From: Lentzea jiangxiensis
GTDB lineage: Bacteria > Actinomycetota > Actinomycetes > Mycobacteriales > Pseudonocardiaceae
Reading direction: 5' to 3'
Length of the DNA: 64,000 nucleotides
Assembly (NCBI RefSeq): GCF_900104175.1
Contig: NZ_FNIX01000002.1
Location: 620,001 to 684,000, forward strand
The notes below the pieces were generated by a model. The model worked only from the letters and a program-made list of their open reading frames with translations, ran no database searches and was not told where the DNA came from. Made by a program: the position numbers and the translations under genes. This document shows positions 1 to 6,929 of the stretch, one piece after another (positions within the stretch are counted from its first letter, which is position 1; each line of letters starts with the position of its first letter).

Positions 1-150
1 GGAGCGCAGGTCCTTCGGCCCGTCCTCCGGCGTGGCCTCGGGGATGTCGACCGGCCCGGTGAGCCCGCTGTCCGGCACCGTCGTGGCGCGCCGCCGCCGG
101 CCGCGCCGGCTCAGCACGAACTCCAGGCCGCCCCCACCGCCCGGCATCAT
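1..150 (-). CDS. Partial CDS, N-terminus only (possible ABC transporter component)
   Basis: An open reading frame runs off the left edge of the window. Its first 50 residues begin MMPGGGGGLEFVLSRRGRR, with a glycine run and then a basic stretch. The start ATG overlaps the stop of the upstream TetR gene (ATGA), so the two are very probably co-transcribed and translationally coupled. A TetR gene coupled to a downstream gene usually means the regulator controls its neighbour, often an efflux transporter. Glycine-rich, basic N-termini like this occur in actinobacterial multidrug ABC ATPase/permease fusions. That identity is a guess, because no catalytic motif lies inside the window. Confidence 0.5.
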   Translation of the reverse strand, partial: MMPGGGGGLEFVLSRRGRRRRATTVPDSGLTGPVDIPEATPEDGPKDLRS

Positions 151-758
151 CCGGCCTCCACGGCGCCGTGCAGGAAGAAGTCGACCACCTGGCGCGTGGT
201 TGGCGAGTCGGCGGACGCCGTCCGGCGCCCGCCGGACAGCAGGGCCAGGAAGAGGGCGGCGAGCTGCTCGGGCGGCAACCTCAGGCGGTCGGCGTCGGGC
301 GCGAAGAGCTCGGCCAGCGCCTCCCGGATGGCGGCCATCGACTCGCGGCGCCCGCCCTTCCAGGTACCGCGCTGGTCGGAGTCGCGGGGCTTGAGCCGCC
401 CGGAGGCGCGCAGAGCGCCCATCAGGGCACCCATCCGCTCGAGGTGCGCGCCGAGGGCGTCGGCGGCGTCGACGAGGCGGTCCTCCAAGGGGCGGTCGAG
501 GGGAATCTCGGCGATCGCGTCGAGCACGTGGTCGGGCTTGAACGCCTCTGCCGTGCAGGCGTCGAACAGCTCGTCCTTGTCCTTGAACGCGCGGAAGACG
601 GTGCCCTCGCCGATGCCCGCGGCGCGGGCGATCTGGCTGCTCGTCACGGTGGTGCCGTGCTCGACGAGGAGCGGCAGCACCGCGTGCACGATCATGGCGC
701 GCCGGTCCTCGGCGCTCATGCCCGGCGCTCGGCGCCGGGTCTCGGGTGCTGGTGTCAT
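147..758 (-). CDS. TetR/AcrR family transcriptional regulator
   Basis: The 203-residue protein has an N-terminal helix-turn-helix: residues 19-65 include TVTSSQIARAAGIGEGTVFR followed by AFKDKDELF, the typical TetR HTH and helix-4 signature. A variable all-helical ligand-binding domain follows. It would repress its own operon until an inducer binds. It overlaps the next gene downstream by four bases (ATGA), so it and the partial gene at the window edge form one operon. A perfect 20-bp palindrome lies 13 bp upstream of the start codon and is the probable operator. An internal Met at residue 14 is an alternative start. Family assignment is firm; ligand and regulon cannot be read from the sequence. 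Confidence 0.9.
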   Translation of the reverse strand: MTPAPETRRRAPGMSAEDRRAMIVHAVLPLLVEHGTTVTSSQIARAAGIGEGTVFRAFKDKDELFDACTAEAFKPDHVLDAIAEIPLDRPLEDRLVDAADALGAHLERMGALMGALRASGRLKPRDSDQRGTWKGGRRESMAAIREALAELFAPDADRLRLPPEQLAALFLALLSGGRRTASADSPTTRQVVDFFLHGAVEAG

Positions 759-770
759 GCGCCCATCCTG

Positions 771-790
771 CGGAGTGAGCGCTCACTCCG
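771..790. promoter_or_regulatory. Palindromic operator for the adjacent TetR regulator
   Basis: The sequence CGGAGTGAGCGCTCACTCCG is a perfect 20-bp inverted repeat, 13 bp upstream of the TetR start codon and in the divergent region facing the Zf-UBP gene. Size, symmetry and position fit a TetR dimer site and autoregulation. Confidence 0.75.
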
Positions 791-927
791 TCAAATTGTT
801 TCGGGTCACCCCGCCCGTGACACGGCCGTGTCGTCGCCCACCGTGAGGATCGAGGGCCGCGCGACGCGACCAGCAGTCGTCATGCGCCCAGCCGAACACC
901 GGTGCCCGCCGCAGGTACCGTCTGGCC

Positions 928-1191
928 GTGACCACAACCTGCGAACACGTAGCGGAGCTGGGCCCCGACCCCGCTCCCTCCACCCCGGAGGGGTGCGAGG
1001 ACTGCCTGTCCACCGGCGGCAGGTGGGTGCACCTGCGCCTGTGCCTCGGCTGCGGCAAGGTCGCCTGCTGCGACTCCTCACCCGCCAAGCACGCCTCGAA
1101 GCACTTCGCCGACGAGGGCCACCCCGTCATCCGCTCGTTCGAGCCGGGGGAGAACTGGCGCTGGTGCTTCGTGGACGACGCGGTCGTCTGA
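928..1191 (+). CDS. UBP-type zinc finger domain protein
   Basis: An 87-residue protein consisting essentially of one UBP-type (Zf-UBP/BUZ) zinc finger. Metal-ligand candidates run through the chain: Cys-5 and His-6, the GCEDC pair, LCLGCGKVACCD, the H-x(3)-H of KHASKH, and EGHPVIRS. The spacing matches the family known from eukaryotic deubiquitinases and from stand-alone actinobacterial proteins of unknown role. The start is GTG at 928. It is divergent from the TetR gene and may share its promoter region. Function in bacteria is unknown; a protein- or peptide-terminus-binding role would be inference from the eukaryotic domain. Confidence 0.85.
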   Translation: MTTTCEHVAELGPDPAPSTPEGCEDCLSTGGRWVHLRLCLGCGKVACCDSSPAKHASKHFADEGHPVIRSFEPGENWRWCFVDDAVV

Positions 1192-1326
1192 TCCTCGCGG
1201 CGGGGTGCGTCGCACGCCGCCGGACCGTCGCGTGGGGAAGCTGTGGCCCGATCGAAGGTTGGCGCCCCGCCGGGCAGGGCATCCGGGTGCAGATCACCGG
1301 AACGTTCGCCGTCGAAGGAGGACCAA

Positions 1327-1503
1327 GTGGGCACCGACGACAAGATCGACGCCAACGCCGACCAGCTCAAGGGCAAGGTCAAGGAAGGCGTCGGCTCCCT
1401 CACCGACGACGAGGGCCTGGAGGCCGAAGGCCAGGGCGACCAGGCCAAGGGCCACCTGAAGGAAGGCGTCGAGAAGGTCAAGGACGTCTTCAAGAAGGAC
1501 TGA
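1327..1503 (+). CDS. CsbD-family stress protein
   Basis: A 58-residue, highly charged, lysine- and glutamate-rich protein. It shows the CsbD pattern: D-K-I-x-x-x-x-D-Q-L-K-G-K-V-K-E at the start, then repeats of E-G-Q-G-D-Q-A-K-G. I chose GTG at 1327 because AAGGAGG lies just upstream (about 1314-1320); earlier in-frame starts lack a ribosome site and the family motif begins here. CsbD proteins belong to general-stress (sigma-B-type) regulons, but their biochemical role is unknown. A GGTTG...GGGCAT arrangement upstream loosely resembles a stress-sigma promoter; I regard that as weak. Confidence 0.88.
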   Translation: MGTDDKIDANADQLKGKVKEGVGSLTDDEGLEAEGQGDQAKGHLKEGVEKVKDVFKKD

Positions 1504-1539
1504 GCAGGTCGGGATGAGGACCCAGGCCCGCGTGGGACG

Positions 1540-1860
1540 TCAGCACAGGACCCGGTAGTCGTAAGGCGGCAGATCGGGGTCGGCGTCCCACTCGGCCTGG
1601 GTGAGGCCCCGGCGGACGAGTCCGCCGGGGATCGGCTGCCGGGGACGACTCACATCCCACAACGTGACGACGCCGTTGAGGAATCCGGTGGCTGGCAAGG
1701 GTTTGGCCGGCGAGAACGCCGCCACCACCTGGGCCGTCGGGCCGGCACCACGACTCGGCCGTTGCGCGGGTTCCAAAAGCGGACGAGCCCGTTCTCACTG
1801 CCGACGGCTCTCCGCCTTTCTGCAGGAATACTGTCACGCGTCCAGGTCGCGATTGCTGTG
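1540..1860 (-). pseudogene. Remnant of a WD40-repeat protein gene (frameshifted)
   Basis: Two different minus-strand frames each carry WD40 blade sequence. One has SENGLVRFWNPRNGR (around 1755-1800). After a frame change near 1745 the other has TGFLNGVVTLWDVSRP, then LTQAEWDADPDLPPYDYRVLC and a stop. That ending (L-T-x-x-E-W ... P-Y ... C) is the usual C-terminus of actinobacterial WD40 proteins. No single frame spans both parts and no N-terminal portion is present, because the next gene starts on the other strand at 1872. I read this as the decayed 3' end of a WD40 gene. It fills most of the 1504-1871 interval. Confidence 0.65.
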
Positions 1861-1871
1861 ACGGGAGAGCG

Positions 1872-2627
1872 GTGGCAGGCAAATACGCACCCCTGACGGC
1901 CTACCTCGTGGATGCGGCCGGGCACGGTCGAGAGAACGTCGAGCTGTCGTTCGCCGAGCTCGCCGACCTCGTGGGCGGTCTTCCGCCGTCGGCGTTCGAG
2001 CACCGGGCGTGGTGGGCCAACGGCACGTTGTCCCAGCAGTCGGCGTGGCGCGGCGCCGGGTGGTCGGTCGACTTCGTCTCCCTGCACCGCCGCCGCGTGC
2101 GGTTCGCTCGACATGCCGCTCCGTCGGCCGCTTCGCCCCGGAGCCCGCGCGATGTCAGGCCGGTTGAACTACCTCTCGACGAAGACACCCCCGCTTTGGA
2201 CGTCCGCGTGCGTTGCATGTGGAGGTTCGCCGGTGAGGTCGGGTTGTCGGGCGGCAAGCTGGTCTTCCCGAGCCTGCCCGGCGTGGCCGCGATCTACCGC
2301 TTGACGCTGAACGGCCTGACGGGGAGGCCTCGAATCTACGTCGGCGAGACCGACAACCTCCGTCGTCGCGCCGGCAATTACCGCAATCCTGGTCCGACGC
2401 AGCAGACGAGCCAGCGGCTCTACGACGAGCTCGTCCGGCATCTGGCGTCGGGCGGCACGGTCAGCCTGTCCGTGGCCACCGAGGCCGAGATCGAAACGGG
2501 CGGCCTCCGCTCCGCACTGCCCCTGACGCGCAAGACGGCCCGCGTTCTCGCAGAACACGCTGTGCTCGCTCTGGCCTACGTCGACGACGCGGTGGACATC
2601 CTGAACGCTGACCGAGGGGTGGAGTGA
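1872..2627 (+). CDS. DUF7662-like domain fused to a GIY-YIG nuclease-type domain
   Basis: A 251-residue protein with two parts. Residues 1-75 match a small actinobacterial domain (KYAPLTAYL, LSFAELADLVGGLPPSAFEH, AWWAN, then Q-x-x-W-x-x-A-G-W and a basic end), which I recognise as the DUF7662 type. The pattern is certain; the name less so. Residues 130-240 contain AAIYRLTLNG, RPRIYVGETDNLRRRAGNY and a downstream Glu-rich helix, which is the GIY-YIG fold (here IYR and IYVGET). GIY-YIG domains are usually nucleases in repair, homing or restriction. No partner gene is apparent. The start is GTG at 1872. Confidence 0.7.
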   Translation: MAGKYAPLTAYLVDAAGHGRENVELSFAELADLVGGLPPSAFEHRAWWANGTLSQQSAWRGAGWSVDFVSLHRRRVRFARHAAPSAASPRSPRDVRPVELPLDEDTPALDVRVRCMWRFAGEVGLSGGKLVFPSLPGVAAIYRLTLNGLTGRPRIYVGETDNLRRRAGNYRNPGPTQQTSQRLYDELVRHLASGGTVSLSVATEAEIETGGLRSALPLTRKTARVLAEHAVLALAYVDDAVDILNADRGVE

Positions 2628-2679
2628 CGGGCCGCTGCTCGTCGGCGAGGCCTGGCACCGCCTCTCGTACGATGACACC

Positions 2680-3807
2680 ATGTTCGCCCTCCTGCGGTCG
2701 GTGTGGGACGAGCCCCGGCCGGCTCGGGGCGCGGCACGGCTCTGGTGGGACTGGGCGCTCGTCGTCGTCCTGCTGCTGATCGCGGCACTCGAAGCGGTGC
2801 TGCGTCCCGGTTTGGAGACGAGGGCGGGCTCGCTCGCCGTGGCGGTGGCGTTGCTGCCGTTGCTGCTGATACGTCGAACCAGGCCGCTGGTGGCGGTCGC
2901 CGGGGCGTTCGGGGTGGCCGCGGTCGCCTCGCTCGTGTTCGCAGGCGAGCCCGAGCTCGGCGTGCTGGTGTTCATGGTGCTGTTCCCGTACTCGCTGTTC
3001 CGGTGGGGGTCGGGACGTGAGGCCGTCATCGGGCTGGCGGTCATGCTCGGCAAGGTCGTGCTGTCCGCGGTGCTCGGGTACGTCGGCGCGGGTGAGACCG
3101 TGGCCGGGGGTGCGGTGCTCGGGGCCGCGTGTGCCGCCGGGGCCGCGGTGCGGTACCGGGGGCGGGCGCGGGCTCGGGAGTTCGAGCAGGTCAAGTTGCT
3201 GGAACGGGAGCGGCTGGCGCGGGATCTGCACGACACGGTGGCGCACCACGTGTCGGCGATGGCGATCCGGGCGCAGGCGGGGCTCGCGCTGGCGCCGGCG
3301 CGGCCCGAGGCGGCGGTCGAGGCGCTCGCGCTGATCGAGTCGGAGGCGTCGCGGGCGCTCACCGAGATGCGCACGATGGTGAGAGCCCTGCGCCGCAACG
3401 ACTCCGCGGACATGGCGCCCAGTCCGGGCGTTGCCGACGTCGCGCTGCTCGCCAGTCACGGGAAGCCCGGCCCCGAGGTGGACGTGCGGATCGACGGGCC
3501 CGTCGGCGACCTGCCCCGGTCGGTGGGCACCGCCGTCTACCGGCTCGCCCAGGAGGCCGTCACCAACGCGCGGAGGCACGCCCGGCACGCCACCCGCGTC
3601 GAGGTGCGCGTCACCGTCGGCGACTCGTCGGTGCGCCTGCGGGTGAACGACGACGGCGACTCCGGCACGGCGGCGGGGGAGGGGCACGGGCTGATCGGCA
3701 TGAAGGAGCGCGCGAGCCTGCTCGGCGGGAGCTGTGAGGCGGGACCCGGTGCCGGCCGGGGCTGGACCGTGACCGCCGTGCTGCCGCTGACGGGAGCGGG
3801 CCGGTGA
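2680..3807 (+). CDS. Sensor histidine kinase (NarL/DesK-type two-component system)
   Basis: A 375-residue membrane kinase. The first 130 residues contain about four to five hydrophobic segments (ALVVVLLLIAALEAVL, SLAVAVALLPLLLI, VAVAGAFGVAAVASLVF and others) with only short loops, so it probably senses within or at the membrane. The HisKA_3 dimerisation motif is RDLHDTVAHHVSAMAIRAQ, in which the first His after RDL is the phospho-acceptor. A HATPase_c domain follows with N-box AQEAVTNARRHA and G-box GHGLIGMKERASLLGG. It overlaps the downstream response regulator by four bases (GTGA). The signal is unknown. Confidence 0.93.
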   Translation: MFALLRSVWDEPRPARGAARLWWDWALVVVLLLIAALEAVLRPGLETRAGSLAVAVALLPLLLIRRTRPLVAVAGAFGVAAVASLVFAGEPELGVLVFMVLFPYSLFRWGSGREAVIGLAVMLGKVVLSAVLGYVGAGETVAGGAVLGAACAAGAAVRYRGRARAREFEQVKLLERERLARDLHDTVAHHVSAMAIRAQAGLALAPARPEAAVEALALIESEASRALTEMRTMVRALRRNDSADMAPSPGVADVALLASHGKPGPEVDVRIDGPVGDLPRSVGTAVYRLAQEAVTNARRHARHATRVEVRVTVGDSSVRLRVNDDGDSGTAAGEGHGLIGMKERASLLGGSCEAGPGAGRGWTVTAVLPLTGAGR

Positions 3808-4517
3808 GCGTGCGGGTCCTGGTCGCCGACGACCAGGAGATCGTCCGCACCGGGCTCGCGATGATCCTCGGCGCCCAGGAGGGCATCGAGGTCGTCGGGG
3901 TGGCACCGGACGGGCGGCAGGCCGTGGAACTGGCCAGGCGCCTGCGGCCCGACGTGTGCCTGTTCGACATCCGGATGCCGGAGGTCGACGGCATCGAGGC
4001 CACCCGCCTGCTCACCGCGTCCGGCGCCGCCGACGCACCGGCCGTCGTCGTGATCACCACGTTCGACCTCGACGAGTACGTCTACGCCGCGTTGCGCGCG
4101 GGTGCCAAGGGGTTCCTGCTCAAGGACGCCGGTCCCGCCCTGCTCGCCCAGGCCGTCCACGCGGCGGCCGCCGGCGACGCCCTGATCGCGCCGAGCGTCA
4201 CGGCGCGGCTGATCGAGGCGTTCGCCGACACCGGGCCCGCGGGACCGGACGTGCGGCCGGCCGAACCGCTCACCGAACGCGAGGAGCAGGTCCTCGCCGC
4301 CGTCGCGGGCGGGCGCACCAACGGCGAGGTCGCCCAGGAGTTGCACATCACGCTCAGCACCGTGAAGTCGCACATCGCCAGCCTGATGGCCAAGATCGGT
4401 GCCAGGAACCGGGTCGAGATCGCCATCTGGGCCTACGAGACCAGGCGCGTCCGAGGCGGGTTCCGGCCGCGATCAGCCGAAAGTACGACGACGGCGCCCG
4501 ACCATCGGCCAGGATGA
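3804..4517 (+). CDS. LuxR/NarL-family response regulator
   Basis: The 237-residue partner of the upstream kinase. The receiver domain has the acidic pocket VLVADDQEIV, the phospho-acceptor Asp in CLFDIRMPEVDG (near residue 54), a conserved Thr in VITTFD and Lys in LLKDAG. A C-terminal LuxR HTH follows: LTEREEQVLAAVAGG, TNGEVAQELHITLSTVKSHI. It starts at GTG in the four-base overlap with the kinase. The 54-bp gap to the DUF2306 membrane gene suggests that gene is a co-transcribed output or accessory. Confidence 0.95.
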   Translation: MSVRVLVADDQEIVRTGLAMILGAQEGIEVVGVAPDGRQAVELARRLRPDVCLFDIRMPEVDGIEATRLLTASGAADAPAVVVITTFDLDEYVYAALRAGAKGFLLKDAGPALLAQAVHAAAAGDALIAPSVTARLIEAFADTGPAGPDVRPAEPLTEREEQVLAAVAGGRTNGEVAQELHITLSTVKSHIASLMAKIGARNRVEIAIWAYETRRVRGGFRPRSAESTTTAPDHRPG

Positions 4518-4571
4518 TCGAAGCCTTTCCGCCGATGAGGTGACGACCCCGCACACGCCACGATCTGGTGC

Positions 4572-5240
4572 ATGACCTCCACCAAGCGGGACGTGCTCAT
4601 CCCGGCCGCGATCCTCCTCTTCAGCGTCGTCCCGGTGCTCGGCGGCGTCCTCCGGCTGGCCGAGCTCGGCGGCGGCGCGGAGATCACGCCGGACAACGCG
4701 CGGTTCTTCGCCTCACCCGTTCCGGTGGTGGTGCACGCCATCACCGTCAGCGTGTACTGCCTCCTCGGCGCCTTCCAGTTCGCTCCCGGGTTCCGCCGGC
4801 GCAGACGCGGCTGGCACAGGGTTTCCGGACGAGTCCTGGTCCTATGTGGACTGATCGGGGCGCTGTCCGGTCTGTGGATGACCGCGTTCTACCCGAAACC
4901 CGACGACGTGGGCGCCTTCCTCACCGGCACGCGACTGGTGTTCGGCACGGCCTGGGCGGTGTTCCTCGTCCTCGGCCTCGCCGCCGTCCTCCGCCGGGAC
5001 ATCTCCGGGCACCGGGCGTGGATGATCCGCGGGTTCGCGGTCGGGCTGGGCGCCAGCACGCAGGCCGTGACGATGGGACCGTGGATCGCGCTCGCCGGCC
5101 CGCTGGACCGGCACAGCAAGGCGGTGCTCATGCTCGCGGCCTGGCTCGTCAACCTCGCCGTGGCGGAGTGGATCATCCGCCGTCCCGCTCGCACCGCCGG
5201 TCCGCTACGCGCCCGGCTGGCGGTGGGGGAGAACCGGTGA
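4572..5240 (+). CDS. DUF2306 family integral membrane protein
   Basis: A 222-residue protein with about six transmembrane segments (AILLFSVVPVLGGVLRL, HAITVSVYCLLGAFQF, VLVLCGLIGALSGLW, AVFLVLGLAAVL and others). Conserved polar signatures include GWHRVSGRV and the RR-x(4)-H-R-A-W-M-I-R stretch (RRDISGHRAWMIR) typical of DUF2306/DUF2214-like membrane proteins. Family function is unknown; the conserved His residues suggest a cofactor or proton role, which is inference. It follows the two-component system on the same strand and may be its target. The start is ATG at 4572. Confidence 0.8.
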   Translation: MTSTKRDVLIPAAILLFSVVPVLGGVLRLAELGGGAEITPDNARFFASPVPVVVHAITVSVYCLLGAFQFAPGFRRRRRGWHRVSGRVLVLCGLIGALSGLWMTAFYPKPDDVGAFLTGTRLVFGTAWAVFLVLGLAAVLRRDISGHRAWMIRGFAVGLGASTQAVTMGPWIALAGPLDRHSKAVLMLAAWLVNLAVAEWIIRRPARTAGPLRARLAVGENR

Positions 5241-5256
5241 GGGCGGTCGCCCGGCC

Positions 5257-5607
5257 TCACCGGCGGTCGAACGCCCTCAGCAGCTTCGCCGGGGCCTTGA
5301 GCCGCCACGCCTGCTCCACCAGCTCGGCGAGCTGCCCGGAGTCCACTTCGGCCAGATCGACCAGGATCGCGCCGTACCTGTCGTAGTGCGGCGTCGTGAA
5401 GAACGCCGGGTCGCCGGACGCGAGCAGCGCCGCCTTCTCGTCCAAGCCGCACAGCAGCACGAGCCCTCCCTCGGCCTCGCTGCGCAGCCGGGCGAAGCCC
5501 TTGCCCGCCACCTTCAGCGCCGGCGTCCGGTACCAGGTCTCCTCCTCGACCTCCGGCAGTCGCGAGGCCAGGGCCACCACGTCGTCCCAGTTCGTCATGG
5601 TCGCCAT
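5257..5607 (-). CDS. MmcQ/YjbR family protein
   Basis: A 116-residue protein with the YjbR pattern: W-D-D-V-V-A-L-A-S-R-L-P-E-V near the N-terminus, then W-Y-R-T-P-A-L-K-V, KGFARLR, LLCGLDEKAALLASG, and a C-terminal basic ending after LVEQAWRLKAPAKL. These small cytosolic proteins have a DNA-binding-like double-wing fold, but no enzymatic function is known. Two start codons are possible (5607 or 5598); the longer form is given. The gene converges on the DUF2306 gene with a 16-bp gap and is divergent from TerC. Confidence 0.85.
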   Translation of the reverse strand: MATMTNWDDVVALASRLPEVEEETWYRTPALKVAGKGFARLRSEAEGGLVLLCGLDEKAALLASGDPAFFTTPHYDRYGAILVDLAEVDSGQLAELVEQAWRLKAPAKLLRAFDRR

Positions 5608-5695
5608 CGTCGCAGCGCACCGGCGCGTCCGGCTTGGACGAATGGAAACTCGCGGAGGGGTGACCAACGGCGTGCGACTGGGTACTCGTGAGCGG

Positions 5696-5713
5696 CCGGA
5701 GCGCACGCTCCGG
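5696..5713. promoter_or_regulatory. Perfect inverted repeat in the terC leader
   Basis: CCGGAGCG-CA-CGCTCCGG is an 8-bp perfect inverted repeat ending four bases before the GGGAGG ribosome site of the TerC gene. It could be a transcription-factor site or an RNA hairpin affecting ribosome access. I compared the leader with the yybP-ykoY manganese riboswitch and could not match it. Confidence 0.4.
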
Positions 5714-5727
5714 CGCCGGGAGGTCAC

Positions 5728-6777
5728 ATGAGTGCGCAGCTCGACATCAGCCTGCTGACCTGGCTGCTGACGATCGGCCTGGTCGTGGCGCTGCTCGCGG
5801 TCGACCTGGTCGTCGCGGCCAAGCGCCCCCACCACGTCGGGATCGGCGAGGCGGCCGCGTGGTCGGTGGGTTACGTGGCGATCGCCATCGGGTTCGGCGT
5901 CTGGTTCACGCTGCACTACGGCGGTGGGCCGGGCACCGAGTTCTTCGTCGGCTACCTCGTCGAGAAGAGCCTCTCGGTCGACAACCTGTTCGTCTTCGTG
6001 ATCATCATGTCGACCTTCTCGGTGCCCGACCGGCACCGGCACAAGGTGCTCACCTTCGGCATCGTGCTGGCGCTGGTCATGCGAGGGATCTTCATCGCGC
6101 TCGGCGCCACGCTGCTGTCGCTGTTCTCGTTCGTGTTCCTGCTGTTCGGCCTGCTGTTGATCTACACGGCGGTGCAGCTGTACCGGCACCGGGACGAGGA
6201 CCCCGACATCGAGGACAACGTCGTGGTCAAGACCTCGCGCCGGGTGCTGCCCGTGACGGACGACTACGCGGGCGGCGACCTGTTCACCCACGAGGGTGAC
6301 AAGCGGATGGTGACGCCGCTGTTCGTCGTGCTGATCGCGATCGGGACCATCGACCTGCTGTTCGCGCTCGACTCCATCCCGGCGGTCTTCGGCATCACGT
6401 CCCAGCCGTACGTCGTCTTCGCCGCCAACGCCTTCGCCCTGCTGGGTCTGCGCGCGTTGTTCTTCCTCGTCCAGGGCCTGCTGGACCGCCTGGTGTACCT
6501 GTCGGTCGGGCTGTCGCTGATCCTGGCGTTCATCGGGGTGAAGCTGATCCTGCAGTGGGCGCACGAGGACGTCAGCAAGAGCGTGCCCGAGATCCCCACG
6601 CTGCTCAGCCTCGCGGTGATCGCCGTCGTGCTCGCGGTCGTGACGGTGGCGAGCCTCGTCAAGACGAAGCGGGACCCGTCGGTCAAGGCCCACCCGGCCT
6701 CGCTGCGGACGCGCCGGGCGTCCGCCGGGCGCTCGGAGAAGGGACAGCCCCAGGCAGCGGATCGCCGGTCGTCCTAG
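5728..6777 (+). CDS. TerC family integral membrane protein
   Basis: A 349-residue membrane protein with eight to nine transmembrane helices. Conserved TerC metal-binding sequences are present: EKSLSVDNLFVFVIIMS (acidic Glu and Asp in helix 3), HRHKVLTFGIVLALVMRG, and the second-half repeat IGTIDLLFALDSIPAVFGIT with its Asp pair. The charged C-terminal tail (about 45 residues) is cytosolic. TerC/Alx proteins are implicated in Mn2+ export and metallation of secreted proteins, and in tellurite resistance clusters. No ter operon surrounds it, so a manganese or metal homeostasis role is more likely. The start ATG follows GGGAGG. Confidence 0.93.
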   Translation: MSAQLDISLLTWLLTIGLVVALLAVDLVVAAKRPHHVGIGEAAAWSVGYVAIAIGFGVWFTLHYGGGPGTEFFVGYLVEKSLSVDNLFVFVIIMSTFSVPDRHRHKVLTFGIVLALVMRGIFIALGATLLSLFSFVFLLFGLLLIYTAVQLYRHRDEDPDIEDNVVVKTSRRVLPVTDDYAGGDLFTHEGDKRMVTPLFVVLIAIGTIDLLFALDSIPAVFGITSQPYVVFAANAFALLGLRALFFLVQGLLDRLVYLSVGLSLILAFIGVKLILQWAHEDVSKSVPEIPTLLSLAVIAVVLAVVTVASLVKTKRDPSVKAHPASLRTRRASAGRSEKGQPQAADRRSS

Positions 6778-6929
6778 CCGCGGCGCCCCGACGGGTGTCC
6801 TGCCCGGCCTGCCCAGCGCTCCACAGGGTGAAAACCGGCTGCGCCACGCCGGGCCGGGTGTTTACCTGGTCGGCATGACGAGCTGCGGCCGTGCGCCGGC
6901 ATCCCTGTCCCGCGAACGGGTCCGGTCCG

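Noticed and set aside
2461-3906. Long minus-strand frames opposite the histidine kinase gene
   Set aside because: Low-complexity Arg/Pro/His translations; the plus strand has complete HisKA_3 and HATPase motifs.
5608-5727. yybP-ykoY manganese riboswitch upstream of terC
   Set aside because: The leader is short and lacks the conserved loop sequences; only a simple hairpin is present.
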